From assembly GCA_047921215.1 (NCBI GenBank), contig JBLRWO010000024.1, forward strand, positions 1 through 64,000: a stretch of DNA of 64,000 bases. The letters are read 5' to 3'. This DNA comes from RECM01 sp047921215 (GTDB taxonomy: Bacteria; Bacteroidota; Rhodothermia; Balneolales; Cyclonatronaceae). Positions 1 to 7,743 of the stretch are shown here, piece after piece (the stretch's first letter is position 1; each line of letters opens with the position of its first letter). The notes beneath the pieces were generated by a model, which did not search any database, was not told the origin of the DNA, and was given only the letters and a program-made list of their open reading frames with translations. A program made the position numbers and the translations under genes.

Positions 1-176
1 AGCAGGTCGCCGTTTACGTAGATGTCAACCGATGCTGCGGCCGGATCGGCGGCGTTGTGGATCACCTGAAGGCGGGCAGTGGCATCCTGGGCCTGCGTCG
101 AAAGTGTAACACTGCCGAGCAGCAGCGTTACCAAAGCCAGGGGCTTCCATATGTTTTGTAATTTAATTTTTAGCAT
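1..176 (-). CDS. DUF4397 domain secreted protein (N-terminal part, runs off window)
   Basis: The reverse strand opens with ATG at 174-176. It encodes a signal peptide of about 26 residues (basic start, hydrophobic core LALVTLLLGSVTL, then a TQAQD cleavage region). This is followed by ARLQVIHNAADPAAASVDIY, the hallmark start of DUF4397 domains, which are beta-sandwich modules of exported proteins. The gene continues beyond base 1, so its C-terminus, which in this lineage often carries a T9SS tail, is not visible. The export call is direct from the signal peptide. The molecular role of DUF4397 is not established. Confidence 0.8.
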   Translation of the reverse strand, partial: MLKIKLQNIWKPLALVTLLLGSVTLSTQAQDATARLQVIHNAADPAAASVDIYVNGDL

Positions 177-666
177 GAACTCAATGTTTGGTGGTTAGGT
201 GGTATGTGGTTCCTGTAACCCAAAAAGGGATAACACTTTTAAATACACCTCATCCTGTGTGGACCCGGTGCTTTATGTGTGGCAAAACTGAATAAAGACT
301 TGCAAGAGTTCCCGCAATGTGAAGTTTTACAGGATGGAAAATTGTAAAGAAAGGCTTCCCGGATTACCTTTTAACCCATTAATAAATTGTGTGGCAAACG
401 TTTAATAAGATGACTTACTGTACAGTAATTTTTTTTTCTGGCAGATATGATTTTTACAAATATTAACTAACAATAACCCACTTCGCCGGAAATTTTGACG
501 GGTTGTTGACCTCTTGAGTATTTAATTTTACATCCTGGTTATGCCGCTCTCTCACAAAAAACTACCGCGGTCAACTAACACCGTTCAGGGTATTATTCAT
601 TTGATCAGGTCTCATAACTACACTTCAAAAATAACAGTCAGCGTTTATTTTACAGACCGTATACCC
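177..666. other. Intergenic region with 14-bp palindrome
   Basis: This 490-bp AT-rich region lies between the DUF4397 gene, whose promoter must lie here on the minus strand, and the 3' end of the T9SS protein at 667. Apart from the palindrome at 415-428 I see no coding signal. A 73-codon reading frame starting at 541 overlaps the end of the neighbouring gene and has no recognisable domain or start signal. Confidence 0.5.
415..428. promoter_or_regulatory. Perfect 14-bp palindrome beside a T run, possible operator
   Basis: TTACTGTACAGTAA is a perfect palindrome followed directly by nine T residues (429-437). With no loop bases it is a poor terminator, so an operator for a dimeric regulator of the divergent DUF4397 gene about 240 bp away is one reading. 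No regulator can be assigned from sequence alone. Confidence 0.3.
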
Positions 667-1719
667 CTATTTGATCATTGTCATTTTTTGTGTCAGCACC
701 AGATCTTCTGCTTCCAGTCTGTACACGTACACACCACTGGCCAGGCCCGAACCGTTAAATGAAACTGAATGATAACCCTGCGAGAACCGGCCTGAAGCAA
801 GTTCCGCAACCATCCTGCCGGACAGGTCAAACACGCTCAGTTCAACGTCACGTGGTTCGTCCAGATAAAAACGGATGGCGGTTTCCGGGTTGAACGGATT
901 GGGATAATTCTGATACAGAACCATACCGGAAGGACGTTCATTTTGGGTTTCAACCGATACCGGCGGGCCCTTGATGCCGGTAACCTGAAAATCATCGACC
1001 ATAAAAACGAATCTGTCATCAGAGATGCACTGAATTGCCACATAGACGCTGTCAGAATCAAATTCGGATATATCAAAACGGAAAACAGTCCACTCGGCCG
1101 GGGCAAGCAGAGGCTCAAAACCGGTGATCATCTCAAAATTGACGGGTTGCGGAGTAGTATTGGATACCCAAACCCTGAACTGTTCAAGTCCGTACTCATC
1201 GGTAACCGATTTAGCCATAAACCTGACTTCCGATTCCGTTTCGAGGCCAATCCGCGGGGAGATCAGCCAGTCGTCATTCGGGCCCCCTTCTCCCGGAAGG
1301 GCCGAAAAAGAGGCTGCATACTTGTCGCCATCAGCTGCCAGCCAGGGTCCGTTTAGCGGCGGATTTGTTACAAGCGGATTAAAGACGATAAACGCCATCG
1401 GCTGCCCTTCACCCGGATATTCCGCCTCCTGAATCCGGTAGGTGGAGGTCATATCGAGATCGATCAGTGTCCAGTTGCCGAGTGAATCACTGAAATCGTC
1501 ATAGGTTTCAAATGAATCCTCAAACAGGATTACCCTTTCTGATGCAAGCTCATGTAACGGCAGGGTCTTTTTACCGGAGGTACCTTCTGCTGTTCTGGCC
1601 GGGTGCTGTGCCTGCGCAGAAACAGACAGAACACACAGCACGATAAACGTCAGGAATATTGGCTTAATCCTCTTTGAAGAGCCTCTTTTTCTGCTGAATA
1701 ATGCGCGTGTATTCTTCAT
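667..1719 (-). CDS. Secreted choice-of-anchor J domain protein with T9SS type A sorting domain
   Basis: The 350-residue protein has a long basic N-region and a hydrophobic signal segment ending VSAQAQ (about residues 20-38). The central domain (about 60-250) matches choice-of-anchor J/cleaved-adhesin beta-sandwich domains: an ILFEDSFET opening, NDDWLISPRIGL in the middle and VYVAIQC followed by FMVDDFQVTG at the end. The last ~80 residues form a T9SS type A sorting domain with YQNYPNPFNPETAI, the repeated SVFDLSGR strand and a terminal basic MIK. The protein is therefore exported by Sec, moved by T9SS and probably anchored at the surface. Its start overlaps the 3' end of mgsA by 56 bp, and no better internal Met exists before the signal peptide. 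Ligand unknown. Confidence 0.85.
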   Translation of the reverse strand: MKNTRALFSRKRGSSKRIKPIFLTFIVLCVLSVSAQAQHPARTAEGTSGKKTLPLHELASERVILFEDSFETYDDFSDSLGNWTLIDLDMTSTYRIQEAEYPGEGQPMAFIVFNPLVTNPPLNGPWLAADGDKYAASFSALPGEGGPNDDWLISPRIGLETESEVRFMAKSVTDEYGLEQFRVWVSNTTPQPVNFEMITGFEPLLAPAEWTVFRFDISEFDSDSVYVAIQCISDDRFVFMVDDFQVTGIKGPPVSVETQNERPSGMVLYQNYPNPFNPETAIRFYLDEPRDVELSVFDLSGRMVAELASGRFSQGYHSVSFNGSGLASGVYVYRLEAEDLVLTQKMTMIK

Positions 1720-2137
1720 GGATCAATTGGGATGATATGAGAAAATCGGCAGTTGACCTGTTACAGGCTACCGGGATATTGTACAGAACGGACAACCTGA
1801 GCAGTGCTTTAACATCCACATCATGGGGCTGCGCCTCAAGCGGATCCCAGAAAAAGATGAGAAAATCGATCTCTCCCTCCGAGATTTTTGCACCTACCTG
1901 CTGGTCGCCGCCCAATGGTCCGCTTTTAAAGCAATGGACATCCAGACCAACCCGTTCCTTCAGAAGTGAGCCCGTAGTGCCGGTGCCGTACAGTCTGTGC
2001 AATGACAGTGTTCCTTTGTTGAAATCGACCCATTCTGTGAGTTCTTCCTTCCGGTTATCGTGGGCAATCAGAGCGATGCTTTTCTGCTTCGTCATCTTCA
2101 GCAGTTTGGTATCTGCTGTGGTGTAGGGTGGTATCAT
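1664..2137 (-). CDS. mgsA: Methylglyoxal synthase
   Basis: Converts dihydroxyacetone phosphate to methylglyoxal and phosphate, a cytoplasmic bypass of lower glycolysis used when phosphate is limiting. The 157 residues match the family length. Family motifs appear in order: IALIAHD (21-27), the phosphate-binding YGTGTTG (50-56), KSGPLGGDQQ (71-80) with catalytic Asp78, FFWDPLEAQPHDVDVKALLR with His105 and Asp108, and the CNRSTADF end motif. An alternative start at Met15 (MTKQKSIAL) would give a length closer to the enterobacterial enzyme. The gene overlaps the downstream T9SS protein by 56 bp. Confidence 0.95.
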   Translation of the reverse strand: MIPPYTTADTKLLKMTKQKSIALIAHDNRKEELTEWVDFNKGTLSLHRLYGTGTTGSLLKERVGLDVHCFKSGPLGGDQQVGAKISEGEIDFLIFFWDPLEAQPHDVDVKALLRLSVLYNIPVACNRSTADFLISSQLIHEEYTRIIQQKKRLFKED

Positions 2138-2532
2138 ATTTTTACATTATAGATTGCTTTTTCAGAACGGGAGTGCAAAGCGTCAAATTACAAAACTGAT
2201 GCACCTATCGGAAATTATCATTTCTTCATGCATTTTAATGCGGCCTCTTTGTTCATTTACTTAGAGTTCAATACGGTAAGTTTTTATATTCAGATGAGCA
2301 TTCTTATTCCGGCACAGCCATGTCTGGCACTACAGTGCCGGTACACCAATTCATCGTATGCAACAGGAACACTGTGAACCCTGCTTGTGATGCTTCACAA
2401 CTGAGATATACCTTATTCTTGATGTGCAGAAAAGCAGATATGCAAATAGTACCTGATACCATTTTACCATCTGAAACAGGTATCTGTGAATAACCGGTCA
2501 CCATTACAATAATCTGACACAGTTAGGGCAAT
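2138..2532. other. Divergent intergenic region
   Basis: The 395 bp between mgsA (minus) and the CusF-like lipoprotein (plus) must hold both promoters. It contains a 7-bp inverted repeat (CCGGCAC 2309-2315, GTGCCGG 2335-2341, loop 19). A 66-codon minus-strand frame at 2304-2504 encodes no recognisable protein and is not accepted as a gene. Confidence 0.4.
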
Positions 2533-2922
2533 ATGAAAACACAACTTATAAAACCAGTCCTGATAATTGCTTTAGCCATACTTTTTTCTGCCGCATGCAC
2601 AGGGCAGCAGGGTGAGATGAATCAGGATAGCCCCGACGAAGCAGCACCGGTTTACACCGTAAAAGGACGATTTATCCAGTTCAATGATGAAAACATGACC
2701 TTATCGGTGGTACATGAAGAAATTCCCGGTGTTATGAGGTCAATGCGGATGAATCTGAGGCCCGATAATCCGGATGAGGCCACCGGTCTCGAACCGGGAG
2801 ATATCATTTCTTTTCAGCTCACCAGAAGAGGGGCGTCCTGGTTTGTGTACGATATCAGGGTATTGCCTGACGACACCGAACTCGAACTGCCTGAGAATAT
2901 TCGCAATCTGGGTAAAAAATAG
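2533..2922 (+). CDS. CusF-like periplasmic copper-binding lipoprotein
   Basis: The 129-residue protein has a lipoprotein-type signal (hydrophobic LIIALAILFSAAC, Cys22 as the lipidated residue). It then has one small beta-barrel domain (about 43-112) with the CusF/copper-chaperone pattern VKGRFIQFND...LSVVHEEIPGVMRSMRMNL...GLEPGDIISFQLTR. The His of VVHEEIP and the Met residues of MRSMRM are in the positions used for Cu(I)/Ag(I) binding. The Trp that stacks on the metal in Escherichia coli CusF is not visible here. No Cus efflux gene lies next to it, so a role in periplasmic copper binding is inferred from the domain alone. Confidence 0.7.
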   Translation: MKTQLIKPVLIIALAILFSAACTGQQGEMNQDSPDEAAPVYTVKGRFIQFNDENMTLSVVHEEIPGVMRSMRMNLRPDNPDEATGLEPGDIISFQLTRRGASWFVYDIRVLPDDTELELPENIRNLGKK

Positions 2923-3070
2923 GACCTTTACAGGGTAAAGCACATGTGCAGGCAAAACATTATTCGAACTTAAATTGCCGGGCTGTTAGTCCCCTCCACG
3001 TTCAGACTTTGAACGATAAATGATAGCCTGGTGCAGGCATCATCCCAGTTTTTTGTAACCAAACCGTTCG

Positions 3071-3111
3071 AAATAAAAAAGCCTGCACCAGGCAGGATGC
3101 CTGGTGCAGGC
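3071..3111 (-). terminator. Intrinsic terminator after tRNA-Ser
   Basis: A perfect 13-bp stem, 3081-3093 paired with 3099-3111 (GCCTGCACCAGGC/GCCTGGTGCAGGC), has a five-base loop. On the minus strand it is followed by TTTTTTATTT. It ends the tRNA-Ser transcript and possibly the upstream birA-tilS-hpt operon. Read on the plus strand the same hairpin has only a short TTT after it, so it could also weakly end the CusF-like gene. Confidence 0.85.
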
Positions 3112-3119
3112 TTTCAGTG

Positions 3120-3208
3120 CGGAGAGAGTGGGATTCGAACCCACGGTACCGCGTAAACGGTACAACACCTTAGCAGGGTGCCGCTTTCGACCACTCAGCC
3201 ATCTCTCC
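3120..3208 (-). tRNA. tRNA-Ser (anticodon GCT)
   Basis: The reverse strand folds into a class II tRNA. The acceptor stem is GGAGAGA (3202-3208) with TCTCTCC (3121-3127), discriminator G at 3120. The D-arm has GGCTGAGTGG, the anticodon loop CTGCTAA gives GCT for AGC/AGU serine codons, a long variable arm is present, and the T-arm has GGTTCGAATCCC. CCA is not encoded. It lies 36 bp after the hpt stop codon in the same direction and could be co-transcribed. Confidence 0.97.
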
Positions 3209-3244
3209 GGCAGACATCAAATATACAGGTGTTCAGGTTTGAAA

Positions 3245-3808
3245 TCAATTTTCGTCGATCACATAAATGTGTGGTAAATTTCTGCCCTCCTGGGCATAAT
3301 CAAGACCATATCCCAGCACAAACAGTGTTTTGATGTTGAAACCAACATAGTCAACATCCACATGGTAGCGGATTGCTTCCGGCTTGTGCAACAGGGATAC
3401 CAGGGCAACCGAAGCCGGCTTTTTCTGTTCCACAATGTTGATGATGTAGTTGGCAGATAGTCCTGTATCCACAATATCCTCAACCAGGATGATGTGGCGT
3501 CCTTCCACATCGGCATCAATATCCTTTCGTTCAGTAACTTTTCCCGACGATACTTTTTCGTCACCATAACTGCTGAGTTTGTAAAAATCGACTTCACAGG
3601 GAATATCAACGTACCTCAGAAGATCGGCCATAAAGATAAATGCACCATTCAGGATGCCAATGAATATGGGTTTTTTATCCTTGTAATCGGAACTGATTTC
3701 TTTTCCCAGTTCTGCGATTCTTCGGTGAAGCTCTTCCTGATGAATCAGTATTTTGAATTGCTTGCCATTGCAGACAACCGTTTCAGGTGCATCGGTATGT
3801 GAGTTCAT
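3245..3808 (-). CDS. hpt: Hypoxanthine phosphoribosyltransferase
   Basis: Purine salvage enzyme that joins hypoxanthine or guanine to PRPP, giving IMP or GMP. The 187-residue protein shows PIFIGILNGAFIFMADLLR (the PPi-binding loop with a basic partner), the flexible-loop SSYGD, and the PRPP-binding motif ILVEDIVDTG (residues 107-116) with its acidic pair. Its ATG overlaps the tilS stop by four bases (ATGA), so the two are translationally coupled. This tilS-hpt order is common in bacteria. Confidence 0.95.
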   Translation of the reverse strand: MNSHTDAPETVVCNGKQFKILIHQEELHRRIAELGKEISSDYKDKKPIFIGILNGAFIFMADLLRYVDIPCEVDFYKLSSYGDEKVSSGKVTERKDIDADVEGRHIILVEDIVDTGLSANYIINIVEQKKPASVALVSLLHKPEAIRYHVDVDYVGFNIKTLFVLGYGLDYAQEGRNLPHIYVIDEN

Positions 3809-5190
3809 TGATTATAAATTCTGAGTATTCGTTTGCTGCGGCCATCGAGCGCGAAACGGTTATCGATTGTTCCGGTCTCAGTACCTGTTGTCGGGACGGG
3901 AAAGATAACGGCACAAACTGTTCCGTCAAAAGCCGACAGAACCCTTGCTTCCTTTTTTTTCGATCCGGTTATTTTACGGCCGGTGAGGTGATCTGATACC
4001 AGTTGTGTACCATTCATCCCCAAAGGTGTAAAACGGTCACCGGCCTTCCAATATCGGATCGTCAATTCAGCAGGAAGCTTGTCTGCATCCAGTTGAATAA
4101 CATCACCGGTAAACGGCAGTCTCTGTGTGTCCAGTTCAAAAACCAGCTCAGCTATGTTCAACGCATCTTTCTCAAGATCATTAATCCGGATGTTAATTTT
4201 GTCATCCGGAGCCTTATCTAAATGGATATTTTCTGTATCGGCCTTTTTTTCGAGTATGAAATGATCCTTATCACGATACAGAACTATTCCGCCAGCGAGA
4301 TCCAGAAATTTTCCGGTTTGCAGATTTTCGCATTCAGACAGTCGTTCCAGGCTTCCCGTTGAAAGCGATATATCATAAAACCGGTGCCTTACAAGATGAT
4401 GAATCAACGCTTTGCGAAGCGGCATGTCCATTTCCAGAAATTCTTCTGCCGGGATACGGCCCTTCTCATCTGCTATTCTTCGGGCAATCCACTTAAGAGA
4501 CTCATCAATAGATGATACAATTTTCGGCAACTTTAATATATTTTGACGGAATCCCGGTATTTTTTCACTCAATTCCGGAAAAACAGACAACCTCAAAAAA
4601 TTTCTTGCATAATTCGCAGACAGATTTGAGCTGTCGATTCTGTACCTGATTTTTTTGTCAGCAGCATAGGTTTCAATCAGATTCCGGCTACAGTATAAAA
4701 GCGGACGTAACAGCTCTTCTTCCCAAACTTTCATGCCTTTCCAGCTCACAGGTCCGGCACCCCGCAGTATTTTAAAAAGGATCGTCTCAATCTGGTCATC
4801 TTCGTGGTGGGCCAGTGCTATCGCGCCACGGGCATGTTCCTGCATAACCTCAACCAGAAAACGGTAACGCATTTTCCTTGCATTATCCTGGAAATTTCCT
4901 TCCATGAGTGCATTGGGATCGGCCTTCAGAACCCTTATATCGTATCCATACCCCCCGGCGGTTTTTTTTACCAGTTCCTCATCCTGATCGGAATCGCTGC
5001 CACGCCGGGCGTAGTTAATATGAGCTACAGTAACCCGAATGTTTAGCAGATGAAACAGATGAAGCATTACCATGGAATCGCATCCACCGCTTACCGCAGC
5101 CACAATTCCCTCATCCAGCACCCCGGCAGGCAGTTCCGCCAGAGATGCCGTGAATGCTTTTTCAATCGCAGAAAATCCTGACCTGTTCAT
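3805..5190 (-). CDS. tilS: tRNA(Ile)-lysidine synthetase
   Basis: ATP-dependent enzyme that changes C34 of the AUA-decoding tRNA-Ile to lysidine. It is essential in most bacteria. The N-terminal PP-loop is AAVSGGCDSMVMLHL, followed by HINYARRGSDSD and ALAHHEDDQIETILFKILRGAG, all TilS signatures. The C-terminal TilS domain carries IRYWKAGDRFTPLGMNG and DHLTGRKI. Possible starts are TTG 5223, ATG 5220 and ATG 5190. The last was chosen because it shortens the overlap with birA to 29 bp and leaves a normal lead-in of about 33 residues to the PP-loop. The call of function is secure, the start is not. Confidence 0.93.
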   Translation of the reverse strand: MNRSGFSAIEKAFTASLAELPAGVLDEGIVAAVSGGCDSMVMLHLFHLLNIRVTVAHINYARRGSDSDQDEELVKKTAGGYGYDIRVLKADPNALMEGNFQDNARKMRYRFLVEVMQEHARGAIALAHHEDDQIETILFKILRGAGPVSWKGMKVWEEELLRPLLYCSRNLIETYAADKKIRYRIDSSNLSANYARNFLRLSVFPELSEKIPGFRQNILKLPKIVSSIDESLKWIARRIADEKGRIPAEEFLEMDMPLRKALIHHLVRHRFYDISLSTGSLERLSECENLQTGKFLDLAGGIVLYRDKDHFILEKKADTENIHLDKAPDDKINIRINDLEKDALNIAELVFELDTQRLPFTGDVIQLDADKLPAELTIRYWKAGDRFTPLGMNGTQLVSDHLTGRKITGSKKKEARVLSAFDGTVCAVIFPVPTTGTETGTIDNRFALDGRSKRILRIYNQ

Positions 5191-5956
5191 GGGTGAACGT
5201 TTTAACCGTATCGTCGGCATCAAGAGTCAATAAAAAACCCCGGGGGTCAATTCCCAGAATTTTATGAAGATCCGACATTCTTTCGCCGTTTATCTCAATA
5301 TAGCACCATTGCCCGTAGCCGATAATTTTTCTGTTTATGGAACGGATTATCTGAATATCACGCTTCTCCCACAATCCGTAATTCGTTTCCAGCTCCGACA
5401 GAATAAGTGACAACAACTCCTCCCTGTCGAACGGTCCCCCTGCAAGACCACTTATAGAGGCTGCATGTTCAAGATCAGCCCCATCAAATTGCATTTGATT
5501 CACATTCAGGCCTATACCTATCAGTAACCGGTCGAGCCGTGAGCCTGTAAAAACCGATTCGGCCAGAATTCCGCCAATCTTGTGCGGTGCACGTACAATA
5601 TCATTGGGCCATTTCATCATCAGCGATAACCCGGTCATCTCTTCCACTGCTCTGAGAACAGAATAACCGGCCAGCAATGGCAAAATCTGCAGCCGTCCCG
5701 TGTCAGACGGTTTCAATACTACAGTGAACATCAGGTTGGTGCACGGTTCTGAAATCCATGTGCGGTTGTGCTGGCCCCTGCCCTCATCCTGCTGATCGGC
5801 AATACATATAAGACCCTCAGGCAGATGTTGCGAATCTTTATTCTTCAGATGAGTACTAGTCGAACCGATCGACCGGAAATACCACAAGGCCTGCCCGATC
5901 TGGCTGGTTTTGAGGTTTTTCTGAAATTTCCGGATTTGAAACGGCTGGATGCACAT
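5162..5956 (-). CDS. birA: Biotin--[acetyl-CoA-carboxylase] ligase
   Basis: Activates biotin with ATP and attaches it to the biotin carrier protein. Motifs seen are SIGSTSTHLKN (start of the LplA/BirA fold), the biotinyl-AMP loop ADQQDEGRGQHNRTWIS, NLMFTVVLKP, MKWPNDI and KIGGILAES. There is no N-terminal helix-turn-helix, so it is a mono-functional ligase and not a repressor. The reading frame could start at 5989, but that ATG sits inside the upstream terminator hairpin, so ATG 5956 (MCIQPFQIRKF) is preferred, giving 264 residues. First gene of the birA-tilS-hpt run. Confidence 0.93.
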   Translation of the reverse strand: MCIQPFQIRKFQKNLKTSQIGQALWYFRSIGSTSTHLKNKDSQHLPEGLICIADQQDEGRGQHNRTWISEPCTNLMFTVVLKPSDTGRLQILPLLAGYSVLRAVEEMTGLSLMMKWPNDIVRAPHKIGGILAESVFTGSRLDRLLIGIGLNVNQMQFDGADLEHAASISGLAGGPFDREELLSLILSELETNYGLWEKRDIQIIRSINRKIIGYGQWCYIEINGERMSDLHKILGIDPRGFLLTLDADDTVKTFTHEQVRIFCD

Positions 5957-5971
5957 CGTTTCGAACGTTAT

Positions 5972-6003
5972 AAAAAAAAAAGGCCTCATACAATGAGGCC
6001 TTT
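5972..6003 (-). terminator. Intrinsic terminator of the CBM48 gene
   Basis: A ten-base stem (5979-5988 with 5994-6003, core GGCCTCA/TGAGGCC, loop TACAA) is followed on the minus strand by a run of about ten T. It lies just after the stop of the gene at 6042-6341 and just before birA. Confidence 0.88.
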
Positions 6004-6041
6004 AAGGAAACACTTCTTATTTCAGAAGTAATGCTAACGGG

Positions 6042-6341
6042 TTATTTGCCGACTTTCAGTACCGAATCCTCGGTTCCGTATGCATTCGGCAGATATCCGT
6101 CGGCATTGTCATCATTTGCCCAACGTTTGCCATCGATATAGTAGCGGAATTTGGTCTCGGTTTCCGGTGTAAACCGGATTTCGGTTTCCCAACCACCGTT
6201 TTGGCGTGCCATTTTATTGGCCTTTGCATCCCACTCATTGAAATCACCTACTACAGCGATCTCTTTTTCGGCCCAGTCGGCCGGAACAGCAAACTTAACT
6301 TTACAAATGGTGCGTTTTGGTGTGAATTTTTTCTCAATCAT
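6042..6341 (-). CDS. Stand-alone CBM48/isoamylase N-terminal (glycogen-binding) domain protein
   Basis: The 99 residues form a single early-set beta-sandwich like the AMPK-beta glycogen-binding domain. Diagnostic pieces are VKFAVPADWAEKEIAVVGDFNEWD, GGWETEIRFTPETETKFRYYIDG, RWANDDNADGYLPNAYGTEDSVL. No catalytic domain or signal peptide is present, so it is a small cytoplasmic protein. Such stand-alone domains are common in this phylum. Binding to glycogen or another alpha-glucan is inferred from the fold, and a partner enzyme is not adjacent. It is followed by its own terminator, so it is a single-gene unit. Confidence 0.85.
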   Translation of the reverse strand: MIEKKFTPKRTICKVKFAVPADWAEKEIAVVGDFNEWDAKANKMARQNGGWETEIRFTPETETKFRYYIDGKRWANDDNADGYLPNAYGTEDSVLKVGK

Positions 6342-6695
6342 GTTCTTATGTTTTAGGTGTGATGTAACGAACCAAATATAAAGCTTAATTTTATTAAGAT
6401 AAAAAGAAATTACGCCGGCTTAAATTATTTAATACAATGATAATATATTAATTTATAAGGCTTATAGTGATTTACGTATTACTTATATTTAGTATGAAAC
6501 CGTTTTCATATTTCCGGAATTAAACAACCGGGCCGTTATACCTTAATGATAAAGGCGACAATAACTTTATAATTTAAAGTTATTGTCGCGAACATCGCCA
6601 CGCCTGCTTGCGATCAGACACTTCAGATGGTACCTGACTCACGGCAAAACACCAGGTACCGGAAGCCATGTTTATGCAACCGTGGGCATGTCTCA
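6342..6695. other. Intergenic region, AT-rich
   Basis: 354 bp between the CBM48 gene (whose minus-strand promoter lies in the right-hand AT-rich part, 6345-6480) and the 3' end of the PGI/PMI gene. It contains the long inverted repeat at 6555-6589. Plus-strand frames starting at 6583 and 6627 run into the isomerase gene on the opposite strand and are shadows. Confidence 0.45.
6555..6589. repeat. 15-bp perfect inverted repeat, possible terminator of pts/PGI operon
   Basis: GCGACAATAACTTTA (6555-6569) and TAAAGTTATTGTCGC (6575-6589) pair perfectly around a five-base loop. It lies about 106 bp after the isomerase stop. No T-run follows on either strand, so it is not a textbook intrinsic terminator. 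It may stabilise the 3' end of the minus-strand operon transcript. Confidence 0.6.
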
Positions 6696-7736
6696 TTACC
6701 CGCTGAGCCTGCTTTTGAGCATATCGATCTTCGTAACCGGAGTCGGGTCCGTCTCATTCAAATAGGCGTAGTACAGACTCAGAAAATCACCAAACTGCAC
6801 CAGGTAGAACATTTTTGCCAACCGGTTCGGCCCCCTTGCAGCAATTGTATTGAGGCTTACCACATGATCCTGTATGAGGCTTCTGGTCACCCGCATCCTC
6901 GACTGTATCCCTTCGTGGTCGTCGGCATCATACAACATGAATACCGACAGACGGCCAGTCAGGTGGGCCATTTGCTCCCAACCTACTATTTCGCTGTGGT
7001 TCATCTCAGGCAACACATTACCAAACGACAGTACTTTTGCATTTTCAGCCAGCTGGCTCCGCCACCGCACATTCACAGCCTCCAGATAACCACTGTTCGA
7101 GTAAATCACAGGCAGTGTGTCGAGAATGGTTTCGGCAAGATAGAGAGGTTCGTTTTCATCGGTATCGCTGAACGATTCAACCTGCTCCCGAAGAAAATCA
7201 GGCATGGATGTGCAAACCGAAGGGGCATCCGTGATGAGTCCCATCTCCCTGAACATATTATAGAGCGGTACAAAGAAATAGGCAAGGGCAGCGCGTGGTG
7301 AATAACCCGCCGGTATTAGAATATAATCGCAGTTGCACTCTATCGCTTTTTCGAGCAGCTTCCCTCCCGATGTCATGCACACAATCTGTGCTCCCGAATT
7401 TTTGGCTTTATCAAATGCATCAAGGGTTTCTTCGGTACTGCCTGAATAACTGCTGGCAACAAACAGGGTATTCTCACCAACCCAGGCCGGCAGCTCGTAC
7501 TGCCGGTTCACCATCACCGGAATCGGGCAAACGGGTGCGGCATACCCTCTCAGCAGATCACCTGCTATGGCCGAGCCGCCCATTCCCATGATGCACACGT
7601 TCCTGATCCTGCCGCGATCGAATGTAAATTCGGGCTCTGAACTCAGTTCCACTGCGTGCGCCCACTGATCCGGGAAGGAGCAAACTCTGCCCCACATATC
7701 CATCGAATCTACAGCCTGAATAATTGATTTTTCCAT
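6696..7736 (-). CDS. Bifunctional phosphoglucose/phosphomannose isomerase
   Basis: Interconverts glucose 6-phosphate or mannose 6-phosphate with fructose 6-phosphate. The 346-residue protein carries the SIS-domain signatures of the PGI/PMI family: CIMGMGGSAIAGDLL (48-62), SSYSGSTEETL (95-104) and the PRAALAYFF segment (147-155), with EMNHSEI towards the C-terminus supplying the general-base region. It is unlike classical Pgi (about 550 residues). It follows ptsI with a 7-bp gap on the same strand, so it is probably co-transcribed with ptsH-ptsI and feeds hexose phosphates into glycolysis or into sugar-nucleotide synthesis for the nearby polysaccharide genes. Confidence 0.92.
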   Translation of the reverse strand: MEKSIIQAVDSMDMWGRVCSFPDQWAHAVELSSEPEFTFDRGRIRNVCIMGMGGSAIAGDLLRGYAAPVCPIPVMVNRQYELPAWVGENTLFVASSYSGSTEETLDAFDKAKNSGAQIVCMTSGGKLLEKAIECNCDYILIPAGYSPRAALAYFFVPLYNMFREMGLITDAPSVCTSMPDFLREQVESFSDTDENEPLYLAETILDTLPVIYSNSGYLEAVNVRWRSQLAENAKVLSFGNVLPEMNHSEIVGWEQMAHLTGRLSVFMLYDADDHEGIQSRMRVTRSLIQDHVVSLNTIAARGPNRLAKMFYLVQFGDFLSLYYAYLNETDPTPVTKIDMLKSRLSG

Positions 7737-7743
7737 CCTGAAC

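Noticed and set aside
541..762. 73-codon plus-strand frame
   Set aside because: Overlaps the end of the T9SS protein on the other strand, no domain and no start signal.
2304..2504. 66-codon minus-strand frame in the mgsA/CusF gap
   Set aside because: Sequence shows no family pattern or signal peptide, and the region is expected to hold divergent promoters.
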